From Geodermatophilaceae bacterium (lineage in GTDB: Bacteria; Actinomycetota; Actinomycetes; Mycobacteriales; Geodermatophilaceae), in the NCBI GenBank assembly GCA_013812145.1, contig JACCTY010000053.1:1-34025 (forward strand): a stretch of 34,025 nucleotides of DNA, in the 5' to 3' direction. Positions within the stretch are counted from its first letter, which is position 1. The number at the start of each line of letters is the position of its first letter. Below the pieces are notes generated by a model. It saw only the letters and a program-made list of their open reading frames with translations, was not told the origin of the DNA and searched no databases. Shown here piece after piece: positions 26,936 through 34,025 of this stretch. The position numbers were made by a program, and so were the translations under genes.

Positions 26936-27403
26936 TCAGGTGAGCCGGGCCAGCACCGTCCGCGCCTCGTTGGCGAACTCGGAGTCGACGACGACGTCGT
27001 AGCGCCCCGCGGACAGCTGCTGCCGGGAGACGAAGTCGCGCTTGCCCCCGGACAAGGCGTGTCCCGCCAATCCGAACGCGGCGCCGGCAAGCACACCGAA
27101 CAGCAGCCCCCAGAGCAAGAGCCCGAGGAAGCTGTCGACCTCCGGCGCGAACAGCCCGAGGAACAGTCCGATGAGCAGGCCGAACCAGGCGCCGCTGGCC
27201 GCTCCGGCCAGCGCCGCCCGGCCGTAGTTGAGCCGGCCGTAGACCAGCTCCACCATGCGCAGGTCGGAGCCGATGATGGCGGTGCGCTCGACCGGAAACT
27301 TCTCGTCGGAGAGGAAGTCGACAGCACGCTGTGCCCCGGCGTACTCGGGATAGGAACCGACCAGCTCACGGGCGGCCAAGCTGCGGGCGGGATTCGGATT
27401 CAT
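26936..27403 (-). CDS. General-stress-type membrane protein (GsmA/YflT-like N-terminal domain)
   Basis: A 155-aa protein with GGAGG 9 nt before the ATG at 27403. The N-terminal part (SYPEYAGAQRAVDFLSDEKF, FPVERTAIIGSDLRMVE) matches the general stress protein 17M-like domain. Glycine-rich hydrophobic segments follow (AALAGAASGAWFGLLIGLF and LGLLLWGLLFGVLAGAAFGL) that resemble glycine-zipper helices. The C-terminus (SAGRYDVVVDSEFANEARTVLARL) is a small alpha/beta element. The exact function is unknown; relatives rise under salt or general stress. It is monocistronic and convergent to pyrE. Confidence 0.82.
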   Translation of the reverse strand: MNPNPARSLAARELVGSYPEYAGAQRAVDFLSDEKFPVERTAIIGSDLRMVELVYGRLNYGRAALAGAASGAWFGLLIGLFLGLFAPEVDSFLGLLLWGLLFGVLAGAAFGLAGHALSGGKRDFVSRQQLSAGRYDVVVDSEFANEARTVLARLT

Positions 27404-27515
27404 CTGCGACCTCCGTTGTCAATGGTCCCACGGTGCCAAGGGGTCCCGCCGGAGCACAACGCGCTCGGCCATGTCAAGGTCCGCACAGGAGCACCTGAGA
27501 GTGCCTGCGGCTGGC

Positions 27516-27521
27516 TACCGT
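27516..27521 (+). promoter_or_regulatory. -10-like box of a probable leaderless transcript (small membrane protein)
   Basis: TACCGT lies 7 nt before the ATG at 27529, with no Shine-Dalgarno sequence and no clear -35. Confidence 0.35.
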
Positions 27522-27528
27522 TGCCGGC

Positions 27529-27828
27529 ATGGACCTGACCTCCTTGGACGTGGCCACCACCGAGACCGGATCGTTGATCGTGTTGGGCATCCTCGTCCTG
27601 CTGGCGGTGGCGGTCCTGCTGCTCGTCAGCAAGGTCTTCGTCAAGCTCGTCGTGGTGGCGTTGATCGTTGCCCTCGGCTTCGCCGTCTACAGCCAGCGGG
27701 CGGACCTGGCCGACTGCCCGCGGACCTGCGCGTGCTCGTTCTTCGGCTATGAGCTGGAGATCAGCGAGGAGACGGTCGACAACGCCTGCCGCGAGATCGT
27801 CAGCCGGGTCCGGGCGGCGGTGGACTGA
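27529..27828 (+). CDS. Small cysteine-containing membrane protein
   Basis: A 99-aa protein. Residues about 15-56 form one or two hydrophobic segments (VLGILVLLAVAVLLLVSK and VVVALIVALGFAVYS). A hydrophilic tail follows with four cysteines (ADCPRTCACSFF, then DNACREIV), which could bind metal or form disulfides if exposed. I do not recognise the family. It lies 20 bp before the conservon kinase on the same strand and might be transcribed with it; similar short proteins are not part of the standard conservon. Confidence 0.65.
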   Translation: MDLTSLDVATTETGSLIVLGILVLLAVAVLLLVSKVFVKLVVVALIVALGFAVYSQRADLADCPRTCACSFFGYELEISEETVDNACREIVSRVRAAVD

Positions 27829-27848
27829 CTAACCCAAGCTCACTCACG

Positions 27849-30491
27849 GTGGTTCTGCTGGCCGTGGCGGCGTCAAGTAACGCCTCGTTCGGGCTCACCT
27901 CCCGTAGCCGACTACGCAGCGTATGCTGCCTCGCGGGACCTGCCGACCGGCCCGAGGGTGCCGGTACGGCTGTAGCAGCGGGGACGGACCCGCCCTCCGG
28001 CGGTGCGGCCGACGGCATCGACCGCACGCAGCCGCCGAGCCATGGACGGTGGCGGCTGCGCAACTGGCGTCTGCTGACGAAGTTCACCGCCCTGCTCGTC
28101 ATCCCGCTGGTCTTGGCGGTGGCACTGGGCGCGGCCCGAATCGGGACGTCGGTAACCAATGCCGCAGAGCTGCAGAATCTGCGTCGCCAGGTCGAACTGA
28201 GCCAGCAGGTCGCCGGCATCGCACACGAGTTGCAGCGCGAACGGCACCTCGTCGCGGCGCTGACGGCGACCGACAGCGAGGCGGACCGGGCCGCGGTCGA
28301 CAGCCAGATCGTCGAAACGGATGCCCTGATCGGCGCGCTGCGCTCGACGACCGTGGACCAGGACGACCTCACCGCAGAAGCCGCCGCGGCGTACGTCGAC
28401 GTCCTGGCCGCGCTCGATGAACTTCCACCGCTCCGGGACGCCGTACTCACCCCGAACGCGAGCGGCGACATCGCGATCGGGCGGTACGGCGGGCGGATCG
28501 GCGTGCTGTTGCGGTTCGACCGGCTCGCCCTGGCCGGCGCGAACGCGGCGCTGCGCGGGACTGCCAGCGGCGTCGATGCGCTGGCCGACGCCAAGGAGCA
28601 GGTCAGCGTGCAACACGCGGTGCTGGTGGTCGCCGGCCTGACCGGCGACCTGCTGGCCTTTCAGCAGGACGTCCTGCGCGAGAGCGACACCCGATTCGAC
28701 GCAGCGATCAGGCAATTCACCGAAACCTCGGCGACTTCGGCCGGGCAGCTGTACTTCGCGACCGTCAACGGGGCCGAGGTGATCGACCGGGGACGGCAGC
28801 TGAACGCCGCGCTGAACCTGCCTGCCGGTTCTGCGGTGTCCACCGTTCCGGCGGACTGGGACGCCGCCTCGGCCGAGACCGAAAGTCTCATGCGGCAGGT
28901 GGAAGACACGCTGCTGGCGGGGTTGGCCACGCAAAGTGCGACGCTCAGCGACCAGGCGCGCACCGACGCGATCCGACTGGGAATCATCGCGGCGGTGGTG
29001 CTCATCGCCCTGCTGTTCCTGCTGCTCGTGACCAGGTCGGTGCTGGGGCCGCTGGGAACGCTCCGCACTGCCGCCTTCGACATCGCCCAGCGTCAGCTTC
29101 CCGCCGTCGTGGAACGGATCAGGACGTCGGGTGGCCGGGGCACCGACCAGGTCCGCCCGGTGCCGGTTGACACCCGCGAGGACATCGGGCAGGTTGCCCG
29201 CGCGTTCGACGCCGTACACGGTGAGGCGGTGCGCCTCGCCGGCCAGCAGGCCGAACTCCGCACGAACGTCAACGACATGTTCGTCAACCTGTCCCGACGC
29301 AGTCAGGGCCTGGTCGAGCGTCAGCTTGCGCTGATCGACCAGCTCGAGGACGGTGAACGTGACCCGGATCAGCTCGCCGCGCTGTTCCGGCTGGATCACC
29401 TGGCAACGCGGATGCGGCGCAACAGCGAGAACCTTCTCGTGCTCGCCGGCGCCGATCTGCGGCGCCGCAGCCCGCAGCCGATGCCGGTGCTCGACGTGCT
29501 GCGCGCTGCCACGTCGGAGATCGAGCAGTACCGGCGGGTCCGGGTGCAGCCGCCTCCCGATGCGCCGGTGGCCGGACCGGTGGTCAGCGACCTCGTGCAC
29601 CTCATCGCCGAACTCTTGGACAACGCAACGGCGTACGCACCTCCGGAGTCGACGGTCAACCTGGCCAGCGTGCTCGGCAAGGACGGCAGTCTGCTGCTCG
29701 AGATATCCGACACTGGCGTGGGATTGACAGCGGATCAGCTCGCCGGTATCAATCGGCGGCTGGCCGAGCCCCCTGAGGTGGACGTGTCGGTGTCCCGCCA
29801 GATGGGCCTGTTCGTGGTGGGCCGGCTGGCCGCCCGGCACGATATCACCGTGCGGTTGACATCGTCGGTGGTCGTGGCCGGCGTGACGGCGCACGTGCGG
29901 GTGCCCGACGCGCTGATCCGCGGTGACGGCGCAGCCGAGCCGACCCCGGATGCGCCGGCGCAGACCGGTCGAGGTGCTGTGGTTCCGCAGAAGACAACTG
30001 CCCCCTACGCCGAGCTGTTCGGGCCATCGGTGGCCGGCGGCGCCGAGGATCCGCTGTTCGGCCCCCACTCCCCCACGACCACACCCGATGCGGGCACCCC
30101 GATCTTCGAGGAAGTCGCGTCGGCCTGGTTCCGCGACCTGCGCAGGGTGCCGGTGTCGGTGCCAGGTCAGCACAGCGCCCCAGCGGTCGAGTGGGCGTCT
30201 GACGCCGACGAGGGATGGCTCGCGGCGCGGGCACTGGAGGATGTACAGGACGCGGGGGAACTCACCGCGGTCGGACTGCCCAAGCGACGCCCGGGCGCTC
30301 AGCTGGTTCCCGGCGGGGCCGGGTCGGGCAGTGGCAGGTCGGCCGTAGGTCGGGACTCGCCGCCGCCGCCGCGGACTCGGGACGCCGACGCAGTTCGTGG
30401 CAGGCTGAGCAGCTACCAGCGCGGCGTACGCGAAGGCCGGTCGCGCGGAGCCGGCGTCGAAACCGAGCAGAACACAGGGGAAGAGAAGTGA
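27849..30491 (+). CDS. cvnA: Conservon sensor kinase (NIT-type sensor, CvnA-like)
   Basis: An 880-aa protein. The start is uncertain: GTG 27849 or GTG 27864. An unstructured N-terminus precedes TM1 (about 79-97). The periplasmic-side sensor contains [14 protein letters not shown], typical of nitrate/nitrite-sensing (NIT) domains. TM2 lies at about 377-397, then a HAMP-like segment. The dimerisation/phosphoacceptor region has [16 protein letters not shown] (H near 516), and the ATPase has an N box [11 protein letters not shown] (about 588), DTGVGL (about 620) and [15 protein letters not shown] 200-residue Pro/Ala-rich tail ends the protein. It is the first gene of a four-gene conservon, a GPCR-like actinobacterial module in which the kinase-like protein senses a signal and the GTPase transmits it. 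The stop overlaps the next gene by 4 bp. Confidence 0.92.
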   Translation: MVLLAVAASSNASFGLTSRSRLRSVCCLAGPADRPEGAGTAVAAGTDPPSGGAADGIDRTQPPSHGRWRLRNWRLLTKFTALLVIPLVLAVALGAARIGTSVTNAAELQNLRRQVELSQQVAGIAHELQRERHLVAALTATDSEADRAAVDSQIVETDALIGALRSTTVDQDDLTAEAAAAYVDVLAALDELPPLRDAVLTPNASGDIAIGRYGGRIGVLLRFDRLALAGANAALRGTASGVDALADAKEQVSVQHAVLVVAGLTGDLLAFQQDVLRESDTRFDAAIRQFTETSATSAGQLYFATVNGAEVIDRGRQLNAALNLPAGSAVSTVPADWDAASAETESLMRQVEDTLLAGLATQSATLSDQARTDAIRLGIIAAVVLIALLFLLLVTRSVLGPLGTLRTAAFDIAQRQLPAVVERIRTSGGRGTDQVRPVPVDTREDIGQVARAFDAVHGEAVRLAGQQAELRTNVNDMFVNLSRRSQGLVERQLALIDQLEDGERDPDQLAALFRLDHLATRMRRNSENLLVLAGADLRRRSPQPMPVLDVLRAATSEIEQYRRVRVQPPPDAPVAGPVVSDLVHLIAELLDNATAYAPPESTVNLASVLGKDGSLLLEISDTGVGLTADQLAGINRRLAEPPEVDVSVSRQMGLFVVGRLAARHDITVRLTSSVVVAGVTAHVRVPDALIRGDGAAEPTPDAPAQTGRGAVVPQKTTAPYAELFGPSVAGGAEDPLFGPHSPTTTPDAGTPIFEEVASAWFRDLRRVPVSVPGQHSAPAVEWASDADEGWLAARALEDVQDAGELTAVGLPKRRPGAQLVPGGAGSGSGRSAVGRDSPPPPRTRDADAVRGRLSSYQRGVREGRSRGAGVETEQNTGEEK

Positions 30492-30918
30492 CTGCAACAT
30501 CGGCCGATCAGGTTTCTCGACGTGATCGGTTCGGCTCGCTCGTCAACAACTTCGTCGACACCGTGGCGGGGGTCGCCCATGCGACTGTCGTGTCGTCGGA
30601 CGGGCTGCTGCTCGTGGCATCCTCCGAGCTGCCCCGTGACCGGGCCGACCAGCTCGCCGCCGTCACGTCCGGTCTGCTGAGCCTGACGCAGGGCGCCGCC
30701 CGGTGCTTCGAAGCGGGCGAGGTCGTGCAGACAGTGGTGGACATGGAACAGGGATCATGCTGGTGATGTCCATTTCAGACGGGTCTTCACTGGCCGTGCT
30801 GGCCGCGCCGGGCTGCGACATCGGGCTGATCGGCTACGAGATGGCCCTGCTGGTCCAGCGAGTCGGTGAACTGCTCACCCCTGAGCTGCGCCAACAGCTG
30901 GGGACCGGCGCGGGCTGA
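30488..30918 (+). pseudogene. cvnB: Conservon roadblock/LC7 protein (CvnB-like), one-base frameshift
   Basis: GTG 30488 starts within the cvnA stop. The first frame reads [18 protein letters not shown] and [18 protein letters not shown] up to [10 protein letters not shown]-stop (30766). The rest of the domain, [20 protein letters not shown] then [15 protein letters not shown], is in the next frame and ends at 30918. A single missing base in the GGG at 30751-30753 restores one continuous 143-aa roadblock protein, the normal size. Roadblock proteins act as GAP-like or dimeric partners of the conservon GTPase. Because only one base in a G-run separates it from an intact gene and both neighbours are intact, a sequencing error is at least as likely as a real lesion. 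Confidence 0.85.
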
Positions 30919-30961
30919 GGCGGCGCACCCAGGTGGTCAGCGAGCGCATCGAGGTGTGCCA

Positions 30962-31321
30962 GTGAGCCTCGACCCCGAGGAAGTGACGTCGCTCGTTCGG
31001 CCCTATGCCCGGACCGGAGGACGGACCACGTCCGACTACGACCTGGCATTGGAGGCGCTGGTGTCCACCAGCGAGCTGGGTCTGGACCGGAATGCCCTGG
31101 GCCAACCGGAGCACCAGTCGATCGCGAGCCTGTGCCAGGACGTCCGTTCCGTCGCGGAGGTGGCCGCCCTGCTATCGGTGCCGCTCGGCGTGGCGCGGGT
31201 CCTTGTGGGGGACATGGCCGCGCTGGGATTGCTCGTCGTGCATCCCACGGCTTCGGCTCAGACCGGGCAGCCGGACGTTGCCTTCCTGGAGAGAGTGCTC
31301 GATGGCCTCCGCCGGCTCTGA
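30962..31321 (+). CDS. cvnC: Conservon DUF742 protein (CvnC-like)
   Basis: GTG 30962 is chosen because family members begin close to LVRPYARTGGRT; an upstream in-frame ATG would add a tail overlapping cvnB. It yields 119 aa. The DUF742 pattern is complete: LVRPYARTGGRT, LALEALVSTSELG, SIASLCQDVRSVAEVAALL, VPLGVARVLVGDMAALGLL and a final FLERVLDGLRRL. The middle part resembles a winged helix-turn-helix. In studied conservons CvnC associates with the kinase/roadblock complex; its exact role is not settled. Its last 20 nt overlap the GTPase gene. Confidence 0.92.
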   Translation: MSLDPEEVTSLVRPYARTGGRTTSDYDLALEALVSTSELGLDRNALGQPEHQSIASLCQDVRSVAEVAALLSVPLGVARVLVGDMAALGLLVVHPTASAQTGQPDVAFLERVLDGLRRL

Positions 31322-31892
31322 CGGATCGAACCCCCGGGAGCACACCTCCGGCAAGATCGTGGTGGCCGGTGGATTCGGTGTGGGTAAGACGACGTTCGTC
31401 GGGTCGGTGTCGGAGATCCTGCCGTTGACCACCGAGGCGGTCCTCACCGAGGCCAGCTCGGGGATCGACGAGCTGAGCTTGGTTCCGGAGAAGTCCACCA
31501 CCACGGTGGCGATGGACTTCGGGCGAGTCACCCTTGATCGGGATTTGATCCTCTACCTGTTCGGCACCCCCGGACAGCACCGGTTCTGGTTCATGTGGGA
31601 CGACCTCGTACGCGGGGCGATCGGAGCCGTCGTCCTGGTCGACACCCGTCGGCTGGCTGACAGCTACCCGGCGGTGGACTTCTTTGAAGCCCGCGGCCTG
31701 CCCTACCTGGTGGCGGTGAACTACTTCGACGGCGCTCGGCGGCACCACATCTCCGACGTTCGAGAAGCGATGTCGATCGACGACCGGGTCCCGATCATCA
31801 CATGCGACGCGCGCGAGCGTCAGTCGACGAAGCAGACGCTCATCCGGCTCGTCGAGCACGTCCTGCGTCAGCGCGCGGCAGCGGGCGTCTAG
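31302..31892 (+). CDS. cvnD: Conservon small GTPase (CvnD-like)
   Basis: A 196-aa Ras-like GTPase from ATG 31302. The P-loop GGFGVGKTTFVGS (about 22-34) is intact, the switch region contains EKSTTTVAMDFGRV, and G3 is LFGTPGQHRFWFMWDDL, with Gln after the glycine. G4 is AVNYFDG in place of NKxD, as usual in this family, and G5-like ITCDARERQS follows. It should be the output switch of the conservon, with the roadblock protein modulating hydrolysis. It ends convergent with the PHP gene; both stops share one CTAG (31889-31892). Confidence 0.94.
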   Translation: MASAGSDGSNPREHTSGKIVVAGGFGVGKTTFVGSVSEILPLTTEAVLTEASSGIDELSLVPEKSTTTVAMDFGRVTLDRDLILYLFGTPGQHRFWFMWDDLVRGAIGAVVLVDTRRLADSYPAVDFFEARGLPYLVAVNYFDGARRHHISDVREAMSIDDRVPIITCDARERQSTKQTLIRLVEHVLRQRAAAGV

Positions 31893-32905
31893 CGGCGGGT
31901 CCACTCCAGGAGCTCGTCGGCGGAGCGGCTGTTCAGCACCCGGTCGGCGGGGATCTCACAGTCCTCTGCTCGTGCGCAGCCGTACGGCAGCCAGTCGAGC
32001 TGACCGGGAGCGTGAGCGTCGGTGTCGATGGTGAACCGGCAGCCGATCTCCAGCGCCGCCCGCAGCAGCCGTCGAGGCGGGTCCAGCCGTTCGGGCCGGC
32101 TGTTGATCTCCACCGCCACGTCGAAGCGCCGGCACGCCTCGAAAACCAGCTCATGCTCGAACTCCGATTCCGGCCGCCCTCTGCCGCTCCGCAGCCGGCC
32201 GGTGCAATGCCCGAGTACGTCGGTGTGTGGGTTGGCGATCGCGCGCACCATCCGACGGGTCATCTGCTCACGGTCCATCCGGAGCTTCGAATGGACGCTG
32301 GCGACGACCAGGTCGAGCCGGCCGAGCAGGGCGTCGTCCTGGTCCAAGGTCCCGTCCTCCAGGATGTCCACCTCGATACCGGTGAGGATCCGGAACGGCG
32401 CCAGCTCCGCATTCAGTGCGGCGACGACGTCGAGCTGTTCAAGCAGCCGGTCGGCGGTCAGCCCGTTGGCCACCGTCAGGCGCGGTGAGTGGTCGGTGAG
32501 TACGACGTACTCGTGGCCGAGGTGGCGAGCTGCCTCGGCCATCTCCGCGATCGGGCTGCCTCCGTCGGACCAGTTGGAATGGGTGTGGCAGTCCCCCCGC
32601 AGGGCAGCCCGCATGTTCTCACCGCCCGCGGTGACCGGCTGGTCGGCACCACCTTGAAGCTTGCGCAGGTACGACGGCAGTTCGCCGCCGCAGGCCTCCT
32701 CGATGACGGTGGCGGTCACGGCTCCGACGCCGCGCAGCTCTTGGAGCGTTCCCGCCGCGGCCCGTTGCCGGAGTTCGTCGGGGGCCAGCCCGGAGGCGAC
32801 GTCCGCAGCCGTCCGGAACGCCCGCACCCGGTACGTCGGCTCGTGCGAGCGCTCCAGCAGGAACGCGATGCGCTTCAGCGCCTCGACCGGATCCACGCCT
32901 GCCAT
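31889..32905 (-). CDS. PHP-domain phosphoesterase with N-terminal helix-hairpin-helix
   Basis: A 338-aa protein from ATG 32905. The N-terminal 90 residues resemble the 8-kDa/helix-hairpin-helix part of PolX (ALKRIAFLLERSHEPTYRVR, then LQELRGVGAVTATVIEEA). The PHP domain follows, with metal ligands in DCHTHSNWSDG (H107, H109), LTDHSP, GIEVDIL, ASVHSKL, LGHCTGR, VEINSRP and IDTDAHA. The polymerase palm found in PolX is absent. The likely activity is a metal-dependent phosphatase or 3'-exonuclease in DNA repair or nucleotide turnover; the substrate is unknown. It is divergent from the DedA gene (33 bp). Confidence 0.88.
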   Translation of the reverse strand: MAGVDPVEALKRIAFLLERSHEPTYRVRAFRTAADVASGLAPDELRQRAAAGTLQELRGVGAVTATVIEEACGGELPSYLRKLQGGADQPVTAGGENMRAALRGDCHTHSNWSDGGSPIAEMAEAARHLGHEYVVLTDHSPRLTVANGLTADRLLEQLDVVAALNAELAPFRILTGIEVDILEDGTLDQDDALLGRLDLVVASVHSKLRMDREQMTRRMVRAIANPHTDVLGHCTGRLRSGRGRPESEFEHELVFEACRRFDVAVEINSRPERLDPPRRLLRAALEIGCRFTIDTDAHAPGQLDWLPYGCARAEDCEIPADRVLNSRSADELLEWTRR

Positions 32906-32926
32906 CCTGGCCCACGTGCGAACAAC

Positions 32927-32932
32927 TACTCT
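32927..32932 (+). promoter_or_regulatory. -10-like box of a probable leaderless dedA-type transcript
   Basis: TACTCT lies 6 nt before the GTG at 32939, without a Shine-Dalgarno sequence or a clear -35. Confidence 0.35.
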
Positions 32933-32938
32933 CGGGCG

Positions 32939-33643
32939 GTGAACACCACGACGGTCGCCCTCGGCCCAGAATGGCTGGACCCGCTCAAGATCATCGAGTC
33001 GCTCGGCCCGTACGCGCTGATCGGGATCCTGCTCATCATCTTCGCCGAGTGCGGCCTGCTGGTCGGGTTCTTCTTCCCCGGCGACTCCCTGTTGTTCACC
33101 GCTGGCCTGCTCGTCGCCGCGGGCACGCTGGACACGCCGCTGTGGCTGCTCTGCCTGTTGGTCACGGCCGCTGCCCTGCTCGGCAACCTGGTCGGCTACT
33201 GGATCGGACGCAAGGCCGGTCCCCCGATCTTCGAACGCGGCGAGTCGCGCCTGTTCAAGCAGGAGTACGTCGACAAGACGTTCGCGTTCTTCGACCGGTA
33301 CGGCGCTCGCGCCATCGTGCTGGCCCGGTTCGTGCCGATCGTGCGGACGTTCATCACCGTGATGGCCGGCGTCGGGAAGATGAACTTCCGCCGCTACCTC
33401 ACCTACTCGACCATCGGAGGCATCCTCTGGGGAACCGGTGTCACGCTCCTTGGCTACTTCCTGGGGCAGTTCGAGTTCGTCAAGAACAACATCGAGTTGA
33501 TCCTCATCGCGATCGTGGTCGTGTCGGTCATCCCGATCGGCTTCGAACTGCTCCGGGAACGCAGCCGTCGGCGGGATCCGCGCTACGACGAGCCGAACGA
33601 ACCCGAGCGAGTTCTCCGCGAAGACGTCGCGGATACCGATTGA
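32939..33643 (+). CDS. DedA-family membrane protein
   Basis: A 234-aa protein from GTG 32939. The SNARE-associated/DedA pattern is complete: ILLIIFAECGLLVGFFFPGD (with E and FxPGD), LLGNLVGYWIGRKAG, FFDRYGARAIVLARFVP, IVRTFITVMAGVGKM and GGILWGTGVTLLGYFLG, then a last TM and a charged C-terminal tail (RERSRRRDPRYDE). DedA proteins act as lipid flippases/transporters (undecaprenyl phosphate or phospholipid) driven by the membrane potential. The conserved Glu, Asp and Arg residues are all present, so it should be functional. The exact lipid is unknown. Confidence 0.93.
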   Translation: MNTTTVALGPEWLDPLKIIESLGPYALIGILLIIFAECGLLVGFFFPGDSLLFTAGLLVAAGTLDTPLWLLCLLVTAAALLGNLVGYWIGRKAGPPIFERGESRLFKQEYVDKTFAFFDRYGARAIVLARFVPIVRTFITVMAGVGKMNFRRYLTYSTIGGILWGTGVTLLGYFLGQFEFVKNNIELILIAIVVVSVIPIGFELLRERSRRRDPRYDEPNEPERVLREDVADTD

Positions 33644-33658
33644 ACCGCTGATGTTCAG

Positions 33659-34025
33659 GTGAAGCGGCTGGTCGTCATCGGAGGAGACGCGGCCGGGATG
33701 TCGGCCGCGTCGCAGGCCCGGCGGCTGCGCGGGCCTGATGATCTGGAGATCGTCGCGCTGGAGCGCGGCAGCTGGACGTCGTACTCCGCCTGCGGGATCC
33801 CGTACTACATCGGTGGCCTGGTCGACAAGGTTGACGAGCTCATCTCCCGTACGCCGTTGGAGTTCCGCTCCCGGCAGCACATCGATGTACGGATGCGCAC
33901 CGAGGCGACCGCCGTCGACCTGGACGCCGGTGCGGTCTCGATCCGCCGGCTGGAGTCCGGCGAGGAGAGCACCGTCGGTTTCGACCAGCTGATGATCGCG
34001 ACCGGCGCGCGGCCGCTACGCCCCG
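33659..34025 (+). CDS. CoA-disulfide-reductase/NADH-oxidase-like flavoprotein, truncated by the window edge
   Basis: GTG 33659 opens 122 codons that run off the right edge. It begins with the FAD Rossmann motif MKRLVVIGGDAAGMSAASQA. Then comes SACGIPYYIGG with the redox cysteine of the CoA-disulfide reductase/Nox group (C-G-I-P-Y), TPLEFRSRQHIDV and the second FAD segment FDQLMIATGARPLRP. Known members reduce CoA disulfide or polysulfide, or oxidise NAD(P)H with O2, through this single cysteine. The C-terminal dimerisation part is not visible. A 15-nt gap separates it from the DedA gene, so the two may share a transcript. Confidence 0.88.
   Translation, partial: MKRLVVIGGDAAGMSAASQARRLRGPDDLEIVALERGSWTSYSACGIPYYIGGLVDKVDELISRTPLEFRSRQHIDVRMRTEATAVDLDAGAVSIRRLESGEESTVGFDQLMIATGARPLRP

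Noticed and set aside
26879-26938. 8-bp inverted repeat TGACGCCG/CGGCGTCA at the converging pyrE and stress-protein stops
   Set aside because: The loop is 44 nt and the repeat largely reflects similar stop contexts on both strands; too weak for a terminator call.
27912-30500. 862-codon antisense frame opposite the conservon kinase
   Set aside because: Shadow of the kinase gene; His/Arg/Gly-rich with no recognisable motif.

Overview
The window is high-GC DNA from an actinobacterium (Actinomycetota). The heat-shock order dnaK-grpE-dnaJ-hspR with HspR (HAIR-type) operators, a conservon (sensor kinase, roadblock, DUF742, small GTPase), many GTG starts and coding-strand GC bias all fit that phylum. 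A Frankia/Geodermatophilus/Cryptosporangium-like lineage is possible, but I cannot fix the genus from sequence alone.

Layout. 1-1249 (minus) is the 5' part of a membrane-anchored Fe-S reductase. 1422-3013 is a small accessory zone: a decayed plasmid pRiA4b ORF-3-type gene, an intact VapBC toxin-antitoxin pair with its own promoter, and a frameshifted GOLPH3/GPP34-type gene. 3080-7656 is the chaperone operon, led by an HspR operator and promoter and ending with hspR and a small membrane coiled-coil gene. 7673-11524 (minus) encodes a secreted seven-bladed propeller plus RTX-type calcium-binding protein (one frameshift), a coupled cysteine-desulfurase-like enzyme, and the remnant of a second secreted RTX-type protein. 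11615-15278 holds a beta-lactamase-fold lipoprotein and clpB, the latter behind a second HspR operator.

15275-24017 is a membrane and envelope region: a truncated allene-oxide-cyclase-barrel-like secreted protein, a collapsed LuxR-type regulator, an LLM flavin oxidoreductase, two paralogous five-TM molybdopterin oxidoreductases with embedded Tat motifs, a DUF4190 protein, two tandem paralogous membrane proteins, a frameshifted SDR and a fasciclin lipoprotein closed by a perfect 17-bp terminator stem. 24038-27828 carries a two-subunit acyl-CoA dehydrogenase pair, pyrE, a general-stress-type membrane protein and a small membrane protein. 27849-31892 is the conservon, with a one-base frameshift in the roadblock gene. 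The window ends with a PHP phosphoesterase, a DedA protein and the start of a CoA-disulfide-reductase-like flavoprotein.

How the genes connect. DnaK, GrpE, DnaJ and ClpB form one disaggregation/refolding system, and the matching HAIR elements at dnaK and clpB put both units under HspR, encoded in the same operon. The conservon is a self-contained membrane signalling module. The molybdo-oxidoreductases and fasciclin protein suggest an exported redox/envelope function. Seven loci are frameshifted or internally deleted. Several of these carry only single-base indels, so real decay and assembly error both need to be considered.
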